DNA from: Oncomelania hupensis
Taxonomy: Eukaryota; Mollusca; Gastropoda; Littorinimorpha; Pomatiopsidae
DNA length: 64,000 nt
NCBI GenBank assembly: GCA_036898135.1
Contig: CM072514.1
Location: 5,985,029 to 6,049,028, forward strand
Reading direction: 5' to 3'
The notes below the pieces were generated by a model. It was not told the DNA's origin. It ran no database searches and worked only from the letters and a program-made list of their open reading frames with translations. Numbering within the stretch: position 1 is the stretch's first letter; every line of letters begins with the position of its first letter. Positions 12,377 through 22,610 of the stretch are shown piece after piece. The position numbers and the translations under genes were made by a program.

Positions 12377-13976
12377 TACCATGAACATCAACCCTTTTCT
12401 TACCCTTTGGGTCACAGACTTCCTCACTAACCGAACACAGACAGTGTGCATTAAAGCCCCCCCCCTCCGCCACTTTCATCACCATCATCGTCTTCGTCAT
12501 CACCGACGTCATCACTATTATCATCTGCAGCAGTTGCAGCTACATCATCATCCTCATCATCGTCATCATCATCATCAGCAGCAGCAGCAGCATCATCCCA
12601 CTGTATCTCCTCTGTCAAGGTCATCAACACAGGTGCGCCACAGGGTACTGTGATAGCCCCCTTTGTCTTTACCCTTTACACAAACAACTGCCAAATTTCC
12701 AGAGATGACACACATATTATCAAATTTTCTGATGATGCTGCTGTTGTCGACCTTTCAGACTCTGTGACATGTTACGACCAAAGTGTCAACTCTTTTGTCA
12801 ACTGATGTGATAGGAACCATCTTGAACTGAATGTCAAAAAGACTAAAGAAATGGTTGTGGACTTTAGGCGGAATAGGACAGATTTGCCGGCACTCTTGTT
12901 AAAGGGAGAAGAGGTAGAAAGAGTAGACACCTATAGATATCTTGGCATTCTCATTGACGATAAGTTAAAGTTCACAGCTAACGCTGAGGCAGTGTTCAAG
13001 AAGTGCAGACAGAGGATGTATATGTTGTACAAACTGCGTTCACTGATGGTGTCGCAAAGAATTTTGCAGCAGTGCTATACGGCTTTCATTGAGTCTGTGT
13101 TAACATTCTCATTCATCTGTTTCTATCAGTCTCTTAATCTCAAAAACCAAAATTCTCTTAACAGTATCTCCAGAACGTGTAGCAAGATTGTAGGCAGAAA
13201 TCTCCCCCGTCTCTGCGATTTGTTCCAAACAAGGGCCCTGAGCAAGGCCATGTGCATCAATAAAGACCCCACCCACCCCCTGTGCCCCCTCTTCCAGTGT
13301 CTTCCGTCCGGGGTTCGACTCAGGACAATGCAATGCCGAACAGTTCGCTTTAGTTCCACTTTCATCCCTACTGCAATTACCCTTTTCAATTCAACCAACA
13401 AACGCTGATGGCTCTGCTCAGGACACCTCACCACCCTCAAATTAATAACCCCATCATTTATTTTTATCTGATTAATTGCTTTTACAATCAAACTTGTATG
13501 TTTTACTCTACTACCCACATGTCCATTGATAATTATTGTGTTTGTAAGTGTGAGTGTATTACCTTATTTGTCAAGGACTGTTTGGTATTTTTTATCTCGT
13601 TGTTATAGTTGCTTATGATGTGTTCTGTGTGGATGAGTGCACGGCTGCAGTGATGAGTGGGCAAATGTAGTGCGTGAGTGTGTTGTAAATGCGCGAGGCT
13701 TTTATGACTGAAATAATAGTGCCTATTCTTTAGTCCTACTTCTTACCTGTAATATTTTTACCTGCAAGAGGCGTTCGCTCAATCAATGCATAGTTAAATT
13801 ATGTACGGATGATGTGCGTACGGATTCTATGCTTTCTGAACCTCTTATATTAGTCTGTGTCTTATTATTGTTCATTATAACTGTCTTGATGTGTGGAGCC
13901 ATTATATAACATAATGTGATGAGACTTGTACAATATTTCCATTCCTGTGGTAATAAAGATGTGTTGAATTGAATTG

Positions 13977-13983
<7 letters not shown>
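12377..13983 (+). pseudogene. CR1/L2-like LINE reverse transcriptase remnant and 3' tail
   Basis: Coding similarity starts with TDFLTNRTQTV (12,410-12,450). It is interrupted by a CAT/CAG-rich stretch at 12,468-12,605, resumes as VINTGAPQGTVIAPF, and reaches the catalytic FSDDAAVV near 12,730. A TGA at 12,804-12,806 replaces the usual Trp before CDRNHLELNVKKTKEM. The frame then stays open from 12,851 to 13,408 through YRYLGILIDD and the C-terminal domain. The 3' UTR ends in AATAAAG and (GAATT)n at about 13,963-13,983. Only the reverse transcriptase half is present, and it is inactive. Confidence 0.82.

Positions 13984-14072
<89 letters not shown>
13984..14072. repeat. (AT)n microsatellite
   Basis: Pure AT run directly attached to the LINE pentamer tail. 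Confidence 0.95.
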
Positions 14073-14074
<2 letters not shown>

Positions 14075-15005
14075 CATGTGTCCTTATGTGTGCATTCTGC
14101 CTGGGTCTAAAATCACCAATGTGTTGTTATAGGCGATAAAAAAAACACACTCTAACTGCTAATTCTGTCAATATCCTGGATGCCATTTTAGAGCACAGTT
14201 GACATGAAGTAAATAACTGATTGTGTATCTTTGGACATCCTTATTTTCAATGGGATTATAATTTATGTATTAAGAACAAGATTGCAAGCTGTTTATACTT
14301 ATTTCCAGACAGTCGCAAGCATATCCGAAAAGTTTTCAACAATTTTCAAAAGTATTGATTTTCGGATGGTTGTACTGTCTCGTTTTGTTCCACACAGAAG
14401 TAAAGTGGAAACAGAGCGATACCCTAATTTCTGAACTATTTGAAAGCAAAAATGTTATCAAAATCGGTTTTGCCAAATGTGAGATAAAGCGCACAACGTG
14501 TTTAGAAAACAGAGCAGCACAGCTATCTTGACCTTTAAGAAGTGCAACTAGGAGTGATCTAAATTCTTAACACTAGCAGTAGTTATAGTATCTGCATGGT
14601 AAAAATCATCAAGTGTGATTCTGTTATCGTTGAGGTAAGCCACACATTTGTTTTAGACCAAAGAAGTAATATTGGGAGTTACGGACCGACCGACCGCACG
14701 ACAACCGGACTGCAACTGAAGGATTCACCATGAGTGGAAGTACCAGTATATCAAAAATCAACAACATCGGTTAAGCCTTTTGTTGTTGTTGAGATATTGA
14801 GAAAAACGTTTTTGGCAAACAAGGCTACTCCAGCGATCTTGACCTTTGTGGTAGAGCAAGTTTAATGGCACGGTAGGCTAAGCCAAATTAACCGAGGTAA
14901 TGTTTCAATAAAGTGTTGTCAAAATACGTGCAGGGACAGAACGATCCCGACCGACATTTGGCTTGTACTGATTCCCGACTAATTCAAAGTATTTCCAGTT
15001 AGTAT
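14073..15005. other. No gene seen; N1-like repeat pieces
   Basis: No coding frame. CTTGACCTTTAAGAAGTGCAACTAG (about 14,530) and GATCTTGACCTTTGTGGTAGAGCA (about 14,838) are dispersed-repeat motifs; an ACCGACCGACCG stretch near 14,684 is simple sequence. Confidence 0.4.
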
Positions 15006-15267
15006 CTGTAACCCCAGAACTGTGAGTCACTTCTCTATCAGTGTTGAAGTAGTTTATCTGTAACCCCAGAACTGTGAGTCACTTCTCTATCAGTGTTGAA
15101 GTAGTTTATCTGTAACCCCAGAACTGTGAGACACTTCTCTATCAGTGTTGAAGTAGTTTACCTGTAACCCCAGAACTGTGAGACACTTCTCTATCAGTGT
15201 TGAAGTAGTTTACCTGTAACCCCAGAACTGTGAGTCACTTCTCTATCAGTGTTGAAGTAGTTTATCT
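15006..15267. repeat. 52-bp minisatellite, five copies
   Basis: The unit TCTGTAACCCCAGAACTGTG plus about 32 bp ending GTTGAAGTAGTTTA starts at 15,006, 15,058, 15,110, 15,162 and 15,214, an exact 52-bp period. Units differ by only a few substitutions (GAGTCAC/GAGACAC, TTTAT/TTTAC). Confidence 0.95.
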
Positions 15268-15690
15268 GCACGTCGTGTGTTATGCTTGGGTCAAACCCTG
15301 ACTGTAGAGGACAAGAAGCAACAAAATGGTATCCTCTCAAATATTGAAGAGTCGAGGTAATTATTTAAGCCTACCATCCTTATAACACAAAGACAATATG
15401 ACACATTAAGGGACAAGTACACGTTATTTTTTAAATCATAGAACATTACAGTGGGGCAAAGAGGAATAAAAATAATTATTGGTTCTAAATACAAATATTG
15501 GCTACATTCATTTTTGTACAGAAAGGCTTGTATTGGCTTTTCTTTCGCGCAATCCAGAATCGTTTATCCCACACTCCACCACACAATAGGTCATCCAAAC
15601 AACACTCGCACACAACTATATTTTTTATTAATGGAAACATGGACAATTAAATATAGCAACAGTTATATTCTGCGAATAAAAACAAACACC
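15268..15690. other. No gene seen
   Basis: Unassigned sequence. A 109-residue open frame at 15,451-15,780 has no recognisable domain and runs into repeat N1. Confidence 0.35.
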
Positions 15691-15945
15691 CAGTTACTTC
15701 TCTGTACCTTTGACTTCTCAATGATCTTGGCAAGACATGGACCTTCACTTGAACTGCGATGCACATTTGGTATCAGATAACCCCACTTTGACGCAAATTG
15801 TGGATAAAATATAGAGTCAACCAACTCGACGATGACAAAGTGTGGATGTTTTTGAAATCATAAAATGGCCGTGACCTTCCGGGTCACTGCAAAATCGTCA
15901 CATATAATAAAGACAAGTCTATGAGTTCTATATTGTTCATTTATA
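15691..15945 (+). repeat. Dispersed repeat N1 copy
   Basis: Contains GATCTTGGCAAGACATGGACCTTCACTTG, TGTTTTTGAAATCATAAAATGGCCGTGACCTTCCGGGTCACTGCAAAA and related blocks seen in the other N1 copies. Confidence 0.6.
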
Positions 15946-16667
15946 TGTAGCCGAGCGGAGTATTTGACTCCCGTCTCTGTTATTTTTATGTATCCATCGT
16001 AAGAGGGACAAAATATTTGCCCGGCCTGCAAGGCGGTGATGCGTCGTTTATAGGAGGAGGAACAACGAAGCTTAACGTCCTATTGCATCAGCGTTAAGGA
16101 CGATCACCACGTCGCCACCCTGACAATAATGATTATTATCATCATATCAAAGATGAGATCCTACGGATCTGTTGTTGTTGTTGTTTGTAGAATATAGTCA
16201 CACGACACTTTTGCATATAGGTGACTACTGGACCGATTTATACTGACACCAGCGGGCCAGTTGTTGGTAAAGGGGAAAATAATATGATCACACGTTGACC
16301 AATCCGGGATTCGAACCAGCGACCTTTCGGTTACTAGCAAGACGCTCTTACCAACTGAGCTACCCGGCCCCAACCTACGGATCTCTCTGTTGGCTTTGGC
16401 TACTAGTGCCACGGCACTTCAACACAAGCCGCTGCCACCGACCTGCATAAAATGCCTGCCGACAATGTAGTCCCGCTCATCACCAAAAGCAGAAGACGAA
16501 TGGTCAGCCGGGGAGAACAAATGTCGTGTCGCATTGTCCTGCATAACCCAATGGCATCCTCAAAGGATTCTGCACAGCAGGAGCCACCCAAGGATAGTCT
16601 AACCAAGAAATTCAAGGTAGACAGCTTCTCTCCCAAGCCTCAACCAGTCGCCTCCCTTTCCGCTACA
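15946..16667 (-). repeat. Repeat R1, reverse copy, interrupted by a SINE
   Basis: Ends are TGTAGC at 15,946 and GCTACA at 16,662-16,667. The 16,430-16,660 part is the reverse complement of the 4,592 repeat (GGTCAGCCGGGGAGAACAA, CCTCAACCAGTCGCCTCCCT). A tRNA-derived SINE at 16,171-16,373 is inserted within it, so the SINE is younger. Confidence 0.7.
16160..16384 (-). mobile_element. tRNA-derived SINE S1, second copy
   Basis: The minus-strand element (16,171-16,373) has the same A box, B box and body as the 6.9-kb copy and a (AAC)n tail, seen as GTTGTTGTTGTTG. CCTACGGATCT at 16,160-16,170 and 16,374-16,384 is an 11-bp target-site duplication. Confidence 0.92.
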
Positions 16668-16688
16668 TATATAAGTAGGTACGCGTGT

Positions 16689-16906
16689 AGGCGCAGGATG
16701 AGGGGCCGGGTAGCTCAGTTGGTAAGAGCGTCTTGCTAGTAACCGAAAGGTCGCTGGTTCGAATCCCGGATTGATCAACGTGTGATCATATTATTTTCCC
16801 CTTTACCAACAACTGGCCCGCTGGTGTCAGTATAAATCGGTCCAGTAGTCACCTATATGCGAAAGTGTCGTGTGACAATAATCTACAAACAACAGGCGCA
16901 GGACGA
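16689..16906 (+). mobile_element. tRNA-derived SINE S1, third copy
   Basis: The element at 16,702-16,893 starts GGGGCCGGGTAGCTCAGTTGG and has the B box GGTTCGAATCC. It is flanked by AGGCGCAGGATGA (16,689-16,701) and AGGCGCAGGACGA (16,894-16,906), a 13-bp duplication with one later change. It lies only about 320 bp from the inverted second copy. Confidence 0.92.
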
Positions 16907-16949
16907 GGGATAAGGGCTTGATGACTGAACTTTGCAAGAGCCGAACACA

Positions 16950-17180
16950 CCGCCGTAGTTCAATTGGTAGAGCGTTCGCCTGGCACACCGATGACCCAGG
17001 TTCGAATCCCGTGGTGGGCGATATAAAATGTGGTCATTTTTACTGTCCATTTTAGCAGTATGATTGCTTTGGTGGTTCAGTGTTGATTCAGGTTCCTACC
17101 CCTCTTTCCCTGGGATGGTTATCCCCGTCTGCCATATCGCCAATTGTTGGTGTAGACGTTAAACCTCAATGTTCAGTGTT
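16950..17180 (+). mobile_element. Second tRNA-derived SINE family (S2)
   Basis: The head CCGCCGTAGTTCAATTGGTA (A box) followed by CCCAGGTTCGAATCCCGT (B box) looks tRNA-like, but the acceptor stem does not pair well. A non-tRNA body follows, ending near GGTGTAGACGTTAAACCTCAAT, a phrase common at SINE 3' ends in molluscs. A true tRNA gene is therefore less likely. Confidence 0.6.
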
Positions 17181-17428
17181 CAATACTGTATGTGCCGCGG
17201 CTCGGAAAGGCACAGTGGAGGGAGGGGGGGTGGGTGAGTGTGCAGGGAATAACATTAATAACATTTATTGACCCAGTGACCTTGACTTTGAAAAAGAGGT
17301 AGTTCATTCAATAATCAATTTTGAGGTCACGTGGATATACGACATCCTGCCACTTTTGGTTGTAATAGATTAAATATATTCCAAACAAATGTAAACCACT
17401 TGCAAGTTTTGCACCGTGGACAGACAGG
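17181..17428 (+). repeat. N1 repeat piece beside the 5S-like SINE
   Basis: CAGTGACCTTGACTTTG and CACTTGCAAGTTTTGCACCGTGGACAG match N1 copies at 19.7 and 48.3 kb. The last bases, GGACAGACAGG (17,418-17,428), form the target duplication of the next element. Confidence 0.6.
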
Positions 17429-17714
17429 TAAAAAGGTAAAAAAGGTAAAGGTAGTCCCATAGCCTTGTGGCCGTAGGGGAGCGTGATGTTGGAGATCACA
17501 CTTATCTTGGGCCAGCGTAATGAGGGTGATGCCCAACTCTCTCCCTCGCTGCTTTACCTTCCCCACCCTCAAGAGAGTAGGTACTCAATCACAGTTGAGT
17601 CAACTGGGGGCGTTGTTGTTTGTCGCTTCACTAGCGGTCACCCATCCAAGTGCTAACCGCACCGGACGGTGCTTCACTTTCGACACAGTAGCGTTGACAG
17701 GCAGGACAGACAGG
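17429..17714 (-). mobile_element. 5S-like SINE (family S3), 5'-truncated
   Basis: The reverse complement of 17,632-17,690 reads as a 5S rRNA-like segment, GTTAGCACTTGGATGGGTGA (box C region). A body of about 190 bp and a (TTTACC)n tail at 17,429-17,450 follow. GGACAGACAGG recurs at 17,704-17,714. The tRNA-like head present in the 49.85-kb copy is missing here. Confidence 0.75.
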
Positions 17715-18900
17715 ACAGGCATATATTCCGGGTCTTGCTGAGACACGCCTCAAGCCGATTTCCAAAAAATCTGAATGTATACACAAACAAACAATCTGTG
17801 TGAGAATGTAGATTTACATTGTTGTGCATGTGAGTGGATATTAATAATAGAAAGATTCACAAAATCTTGCAGTAAGATACATTTCTCAGACAACAATAAA
17901 ACATGTACTACAAGGGCAAAACTCGTGTGACTTACACGCTTATTGTCATAAGCCTCCGTGCGTGATTTACTATTTATCGCATTATTACCACAAGATTCAT
18001 ACAGTCTTACGAGTTTGCTAACAGTTCTTAAACATTTCAGTTCCGTACACACACACGCACACACATATTCGTTGTCTCTCGTTCACTCAAGCTAAGCGAG
18101 AGGGAAATGTCATAACACTTAGAAACATACAAATTGCAGAAATAAATCAGAATAACACAAACATGACTTTTTGATATTTTTATAGCTCTCTGTTTTATAC
18201 ATTGAACTAACGGTGAATAAATATAATTCAAGACGTTATCGTCAATCTAAATAATTTAACTAGCAAAATAATTCACAAAGTAAACATTATGAAATGATTG
18301 AGACCATAATAGTTGAAATAATTATGCAATCTTCAAACACATTTTCTTTTTACAATAACATGTAGATATAAAGAAGTTTCCAAATGCGCAAACAGTATTA
18401 GTCATTTTACCTTATAATTTGAATCCACCACACCTAACACACTGTCAACTAGCACCACAACTAACACACTCACTCCAGGAGGGTGCCGGGGGTTTCAGTA
18501 TAAATCGTATCCCTATTTTCTGGAAATTTAGTTCTGTCGCTGTCTTTCTCCTTTGTTCTTTCTCATTCCTACTCTGTTCTATCAATCTGCTATACACTAC
18601 ATTCTTCTTCGCTGTACAAGTCATCCACCTTTTTTCTTGAAAACTCTTCGAAAACTCCTCATTTGTGTATGGGGTCTGTTGTATCACCTTAGGAGTTTAA
18701 TAATTTTATAAAACGCTTTCTGCAAAATGGTCACTAGGGCTTCCTATTTTATTTTTATTTAGCGACGTAGGCCTTTTATATGTATGTGTTTTGTTGATAT
18801 TTTATAATGATGTTTGTATTCTATTTTACTTTTGTAAACGGGGTTCTATAAATTAGAGTTTTAGCCTCAGCGTCCCTTACATGGGATGCCTTTATTGTAA
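17715..18900. other. No gene seen; possible LINE 3' UTR at the right end
   Basis: Unassigned A/T-rich sequence with small unsupported frames only. The right part (18,700-18,900) is G/T-biased and continuous with the LINE-like 3' end next to it. Confidence 0.35.
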
Positions 18901-19055
18901 AGTGACCGTCTGGTAGAGTGCCTTCAGTGTTACCACTAGGGTTGTTTTAGCAGATTTTTTATACGGATCAGGGGTGAGTCCTCTTTCAACCAAGTTGAGA
19001 ACCTGATTTTGTGGCCCTGATTCGGGTCTTTACTATCCGCTGGACCATGTTAACA
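18901..19055 (+). repeat. LINE 3'-end sequence
   Basis: GGCCCTGATTCGGGTCTTTACTATCCGCTGGACC followed by TAACAATGAATAATTAACTA is related to the 3' end seen at 833-897 and in the polymerase insertion (GTCCTGATTTGGCTCGGAAG-GTCCGCTGGACC). It suggests a longer relative of that retroposon. Confidence 0.5.
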
Positions 19056-19429
19056 ATGAATAATTAACTACATAACTAACACATTCACACGTTTTAGACA
19101 TACTCACTCCATCCACCACTACACCTATCCACTATAGTTCATCCACACTTCTAGCACTCGGTCACAATTACCCAGAGATATAACTTTATTTCTCCGGTGC
19201 ACCTGGTTTTATTGAGTATTCTTTGACTCTTCACACCCAATGAGTCTGCTGAATAAAAGTTCTCTAATTAAAAAAAAAATATTCATAGTTCCAATTATTC
19301 CTCCCACGCTTTCATTCACGCTGACTGTGCTAGCTAACACTAGTTCACCAAAATAGGTGACGCACTGTAAATTAGCTAATTCACTTCGTGATACTCCTGA
19401 AAGAAAACAATGACAAACAACATGTTTTC
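19056..19429. other. No gene seen
   Basis: Unassigned. GAATAAAAGTTCTCTAATTAAAAAAAAAAT near 19,251 could be a retroposon 3' end with a poly(A). Confidence 0.35.
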
Positions 19430-19815
19430 ATGATCTTGACTCAGAAATGACGTCGACATCCGGCTCCAAATGAATTACTAACTATCCGGCTCCAAATGGA
19501 CACTCATGTATGCCTCCAGTGATCTTCACCTTGGAGCAAGGTTGAATAAATTTGCATGGTATATGTGTATAGTTGATATCTATAATGCATCAAAGAATCG
19601 TAAGTTCAATATAATATATATATAACTTATAATTATGTGAAACCAGTTCATTTTTTGTACTTCCATTTGTTGACCCTGTGACCTTGACCTGGTAGCGATG
19701 TCATTCATTCACCTAAACATTTTTAAGTCTCGTGACCATATACCGTCCTACCACGTTGGTTGTGTTAGATGAAATAGGTTGGAAGAAATAAAGCCACTTG
19801 CAAAGTTGCACAGAC
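19430..19815 (+). repeat. Dispersed repeat N1 copy
   Basis: Contains ATGATCTTGACTCAGAAATGACGTCGACATCCGGCTCCAAATG, GATCTTCACCTTGGAGCAAGG, GATATCTATAATGCATCAAAGAATC and TGACCTTGACCT (19,679-19,690). Confidence 0.75.
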
Positions 19816-20225
19816 GGACCGACGGCGACAGAGACGGCAAACATTTTGACGGACCGTCCCTTCCCACCCACGTCCTACAACAATTTTGTTTAAAAATAAA
19901 AATACGACATATTTTGGACATATCGCCCACAATGGCTAAACATCTGGATTTTTTATTTTTTTTATTTTTGTGGGCTGGGTGGGGAATGGCGGGTGGGGGT
20001 AGGTACATAAACCCACTTTGTGTAACGCATGTGAGTCAAAAAGTGCTAAGCTGTGAAATCTCAACAAATTACCTCCCTTACTCCTTCCAGGCACTGGAAA
20101 TGTATCATTGCTTTGTAACAAGAACTTCAGAACACCAAATGCAATTTCACGTTAATAAGGTTTCTGTGAGTTCTGCATTATCCTTATCACACGTTCTCAT
20201 TTCTTTCGATTTGAAATTTAGTGCT
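19816..20225. other. No convincing gene
   Basis: A 149-residue open frame at 19,779-20,228 starts inside repeat N1 and shows no domain, so it is not called. A T/G-rich stretch lies at 19,945-20,000. Confidence 0.4.
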
Positions 20226-20340
20226 TAGATAAGATAAGATAACAATTTTATTGTAACAAGGGTAAAAGAGTAAGCAATGGGTGTGCATTTTTACATCTTG
20301 CCCTTGGGGCTTGTGACAATAACAATTAGTAAAACCAAAT
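20226..20340 (-). mobile_element. Minus-strand LINE 3' end with (ATCTT)n tail
   Basis: TAGATAAGATAAGATAACAATTTTATTGTAACAAGGG is the reverse complement of a LINE ending with an ATAAA signal and an (ATCTT)n tail, the tail type seen at 4,343. The fragment at 20,697-21,005 may belong to it, but the foldback arm at 20.4 kb lies between. Confidence 0.55.
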
Positions 20341-20398
20341 AACTGAGAAGCTCTGTCAGAGTATTACTAGCATTATTATCATTTTGTGCATCTATTTC

Positions 20399-21505
20399 TT
20401 ACCTATTACCTCCCTTGCCCCTTCTAGTCAGCGCATTGTATAATGCAATAAACTTTGCGATGCACTTGCATCTGCCAGACACACAGACAGACCCACAGGA
20501 GTCACAGCTGATGTTTTTCTACAGCTGTGTCATCTACTGAACAGACAGACGTTCGTTAACAGATGTTGTTGTTTGTTTTAATGTCTTTTTCACCGAAATG
20601 ATAAGACAAAAACCAAAAACAAATGAAAACAAAACCAAAAAAAAACAAAAAAAAAAACACCCGTAATTATGATCAAATAACATCGACGATCGAGTCTCAT
20701 ATATACTTACTAACTAAAGAACCAATGAACGTCTTCGCTAAACTAATGCATACACCAAAACTAATATTGCCCAAAGACGTAACATTATTAGGCAAACTAT
20801 TACGCAGTTGATTGCATTGAAATAAAACATGTTTCAAAGAAAACATTTCATTACATATACATTTGACGTTCGTACAATATTTAGTTCTGATGGAATTTAG
20901 ATATATTCTATAAGCCATCGTCACAACAGTTCTGGGAATGCCAATATGTTGGTCAAAGAATTGATTAAAATGAACACCAGCCGTGGTTTTCTTTATTTGG
21001 GACACTTATGCACTGTTGCAAGTATACCAGCTTGGTAGCTGGCCCTCTGAGTATGCAGCCCAAGCAGTTCATGAATGCTTTTGAACAACTTGGTACCACC
21101 TGGAAACCAGAAACTCAGGTCATAGGCAGAAGACAGTGTGAAAGCTGCAGGTATATCTTCAAGTCACCTTTGAGGTGTCACACATCACTTCTTCCACCAA
21201 CACAAGATGAACTTGGGTTGCATCAGAGGGCCAGCTACCAAGCTGGTATACTTGCAAAATTGTATCAGTGCCCCAAATCCAAAACAAGGTGGCTGGTGTT
21301 CTATAAATGAACGTCTTTCGTTTTAGTGGATGACACAAACCTTTGCGCCTGAACAGCAGTTCAAAAGCATCAGCTGTGCCTGACGTGGGTCCGTCTGTGG
21401 GCCTGGCAGATGCAAGTGCCTCGCAAAGAAAACGAAGTGAGCTGCATTATACATTGCATTACACTGAAGGGGCAAGGGAGGTAATTTGTAATTTTCGCTG
21501 GAAAC
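20399..21505. repeat. Imperfect foldback (inverted) repeat beside the Polinton
   Basis: Arm pieces 20,399-20,560 and 20,965-21,050 are inverted against 21,223-21,310 and 21,335-21,505. The core is a perfect 35-bp inverted pair (21,016-21,050 and 21,223-21,257) around a 172-bp loop. The outer pair shares ACCTCCCTTGCCCCTT, GCACTTGCATCTGCCAG and CACAGCTGATG. The left arm is broken by about 400 bp that includes a LINE fragment. The right arm ends about 30 bp before the Polinton. Confidence 0.75.
20697..21005 (-). pseudogene. LINE C-terminal domain fragment
   Basis: A 102-residue frame with HIGIPRTVVTMAYRIYLNSIR and a Cys/His cluster (C-x4-C-x-C, then H and C), resembling the terminal zinc-knuckle region of some APE-type LINE proteins. 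No other LINE domain is attached, and a foldback repeat overlaps it. Confidence 0.5.
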
Positions 21506-21537
21506 ACATGTATTTTGGGGGTGAGTACATAGACTGA

Positions 21538-21737
21538 AGAGATAGCAATAATGGGCTCTGAGCCCTAAAGCTCATAGAGTTACTAAAGGAGGCCTTTTAT
21601 TGCAATTTATGGCTGTTTTATGAGCTTTTTAAAAAAGCGCTCCAAAGCACTCTGGGAATCCGCAATTTGCTAAATATAATACATATTCGTATATCTTGCG
21701 TCTTTGGTTAAAACAAAAAAAAAATTACAACCCTTCT
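21538..21737 (+). repeat. Polinton left terminal inverted repeat
   Basis: About 200 bp, complementary to 36,999-37,194. The arms differ by a handful of substitutions and small poly(A)/(T) indels. Near the tip is the palindrome GGGCTCTGAGCCC. Confidence 0.97.
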
Positions 21738-22225
21738 TCAATTATTTGAGGCATATCAGACTCAGATATCAAACACTTCAAAAAAAGCATTCATTCCCTG
21801 CACAACACCAAGCACGCACAAGCCCACATTAAGCTGGGTTTGTAGTAGGCCCTAAATAAAATACTGTATGAGTTTACTATTTTCTCACGCACTAAGCTAG
21901 CCTTGACACACAAAGTATTTAACAGTATTTGTGAGCATGCTCACTGCTGTTGCACTATAAATAATCAGTATAATTATACATTCACCCAGACACATAAACA
22001 CATATTTCCTCATGCACCCAGGTAACCTTGAAATGCATTCTTGGTGATGCACTCTCCTGTAGCACTATAAATAATCTGTTTTTCTTTTTATTATCTATAC
22101 ATTATTCGCTTGAACACACAAACACAGGATAGTGGTATTGTCTATTTTAAGTTCCAACACGGTAATTGTAATCCTAGCCCTATCTGTTAGTCCGTATATT
22201 TATCGCCTATTGTGTGCATGTGCAG
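21738..22225. other. Polinton left arm, no gene seen
   Basis: A/T-rich, no supported coding frame. It holds two similar short blocks around CACTATAAATAATC (21,952 and 22,064), which look like a diverged internal duplication. Confidence 0.45.
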
Positions 22226-22610
22226 GTGGTTGGAATGTAAATATAATATATTTTTTTAAAACATCGAAATAAATGTAAATGTATAAACAATTTACGCACA
22301 AACACACTCGCACACACATACAAACACACATGCAAGTAAATTAATTTTACAACTTTAAAAAAAATTAAGGCACAACACAGATTCGAACCCACGCCTTCTC
22401 AATTACAAGTCCGCTGCACTACCACGCAGCCATTAACGCTTGATGTTTGTACTGCGAAAATTAATCTATATAATCCCAAACAACTATACCAGACCAATTG
22501 TGCTACATGCCGCAGGTGGTTGGAATGTAAATATAATATATTCTTTTTAAACATCGAAAAAATTACACCCTTCTTTAATCATTTTAGGTGAAATCACAGT
22601 ACTCAAACAC
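22226..22610. repeat. Duplicated block in the Polinton left arm with a tRNA-like remnant
   Basis: GGTGGTTGGAATGTAAATATAATATA occurs at about 22,226 and again at about 22,515. The second copy runs into AAAAATTACACCCTTCTTTAAT, like the inner end of the terminal repeat. Between them, the reverse complement of 22,371-22,441 has A-box-like (TGGCTGCGTGGTAG) and B-box-like (GGGTTCGAATC) sequences, probably a tRNA-derived retroposon rather than a working tRNA gene. Confidence 0.5.

Noticed and set aside
15006..15267. CRISPR-like array
   Set aside because: Units are contiguous without unique spacers, and the DNA is eukaryotic; it is a minisatellite.
16956..17025. Possible genuine tRNA gene
   Set aside because: A and B boxes are good, but the acceptor stem does not pair well and a SINE-like body follows, so a tRNA-derived retroposon is more likely.
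19779..20228. 149-residue plus-strand open frame
   Set aside because: It starts in dispersed repeat N1, passes through low-complexity sequence and has no domain or splice context.
21008..21310. 100-residue frame with Cys pair inside the foldback repeat
   Set aside because: Both ends are encoded by the inverted arms, so the frame mostly reflects repeat sequence; the short middle part may be an old coding remnant, but I could not assign it.
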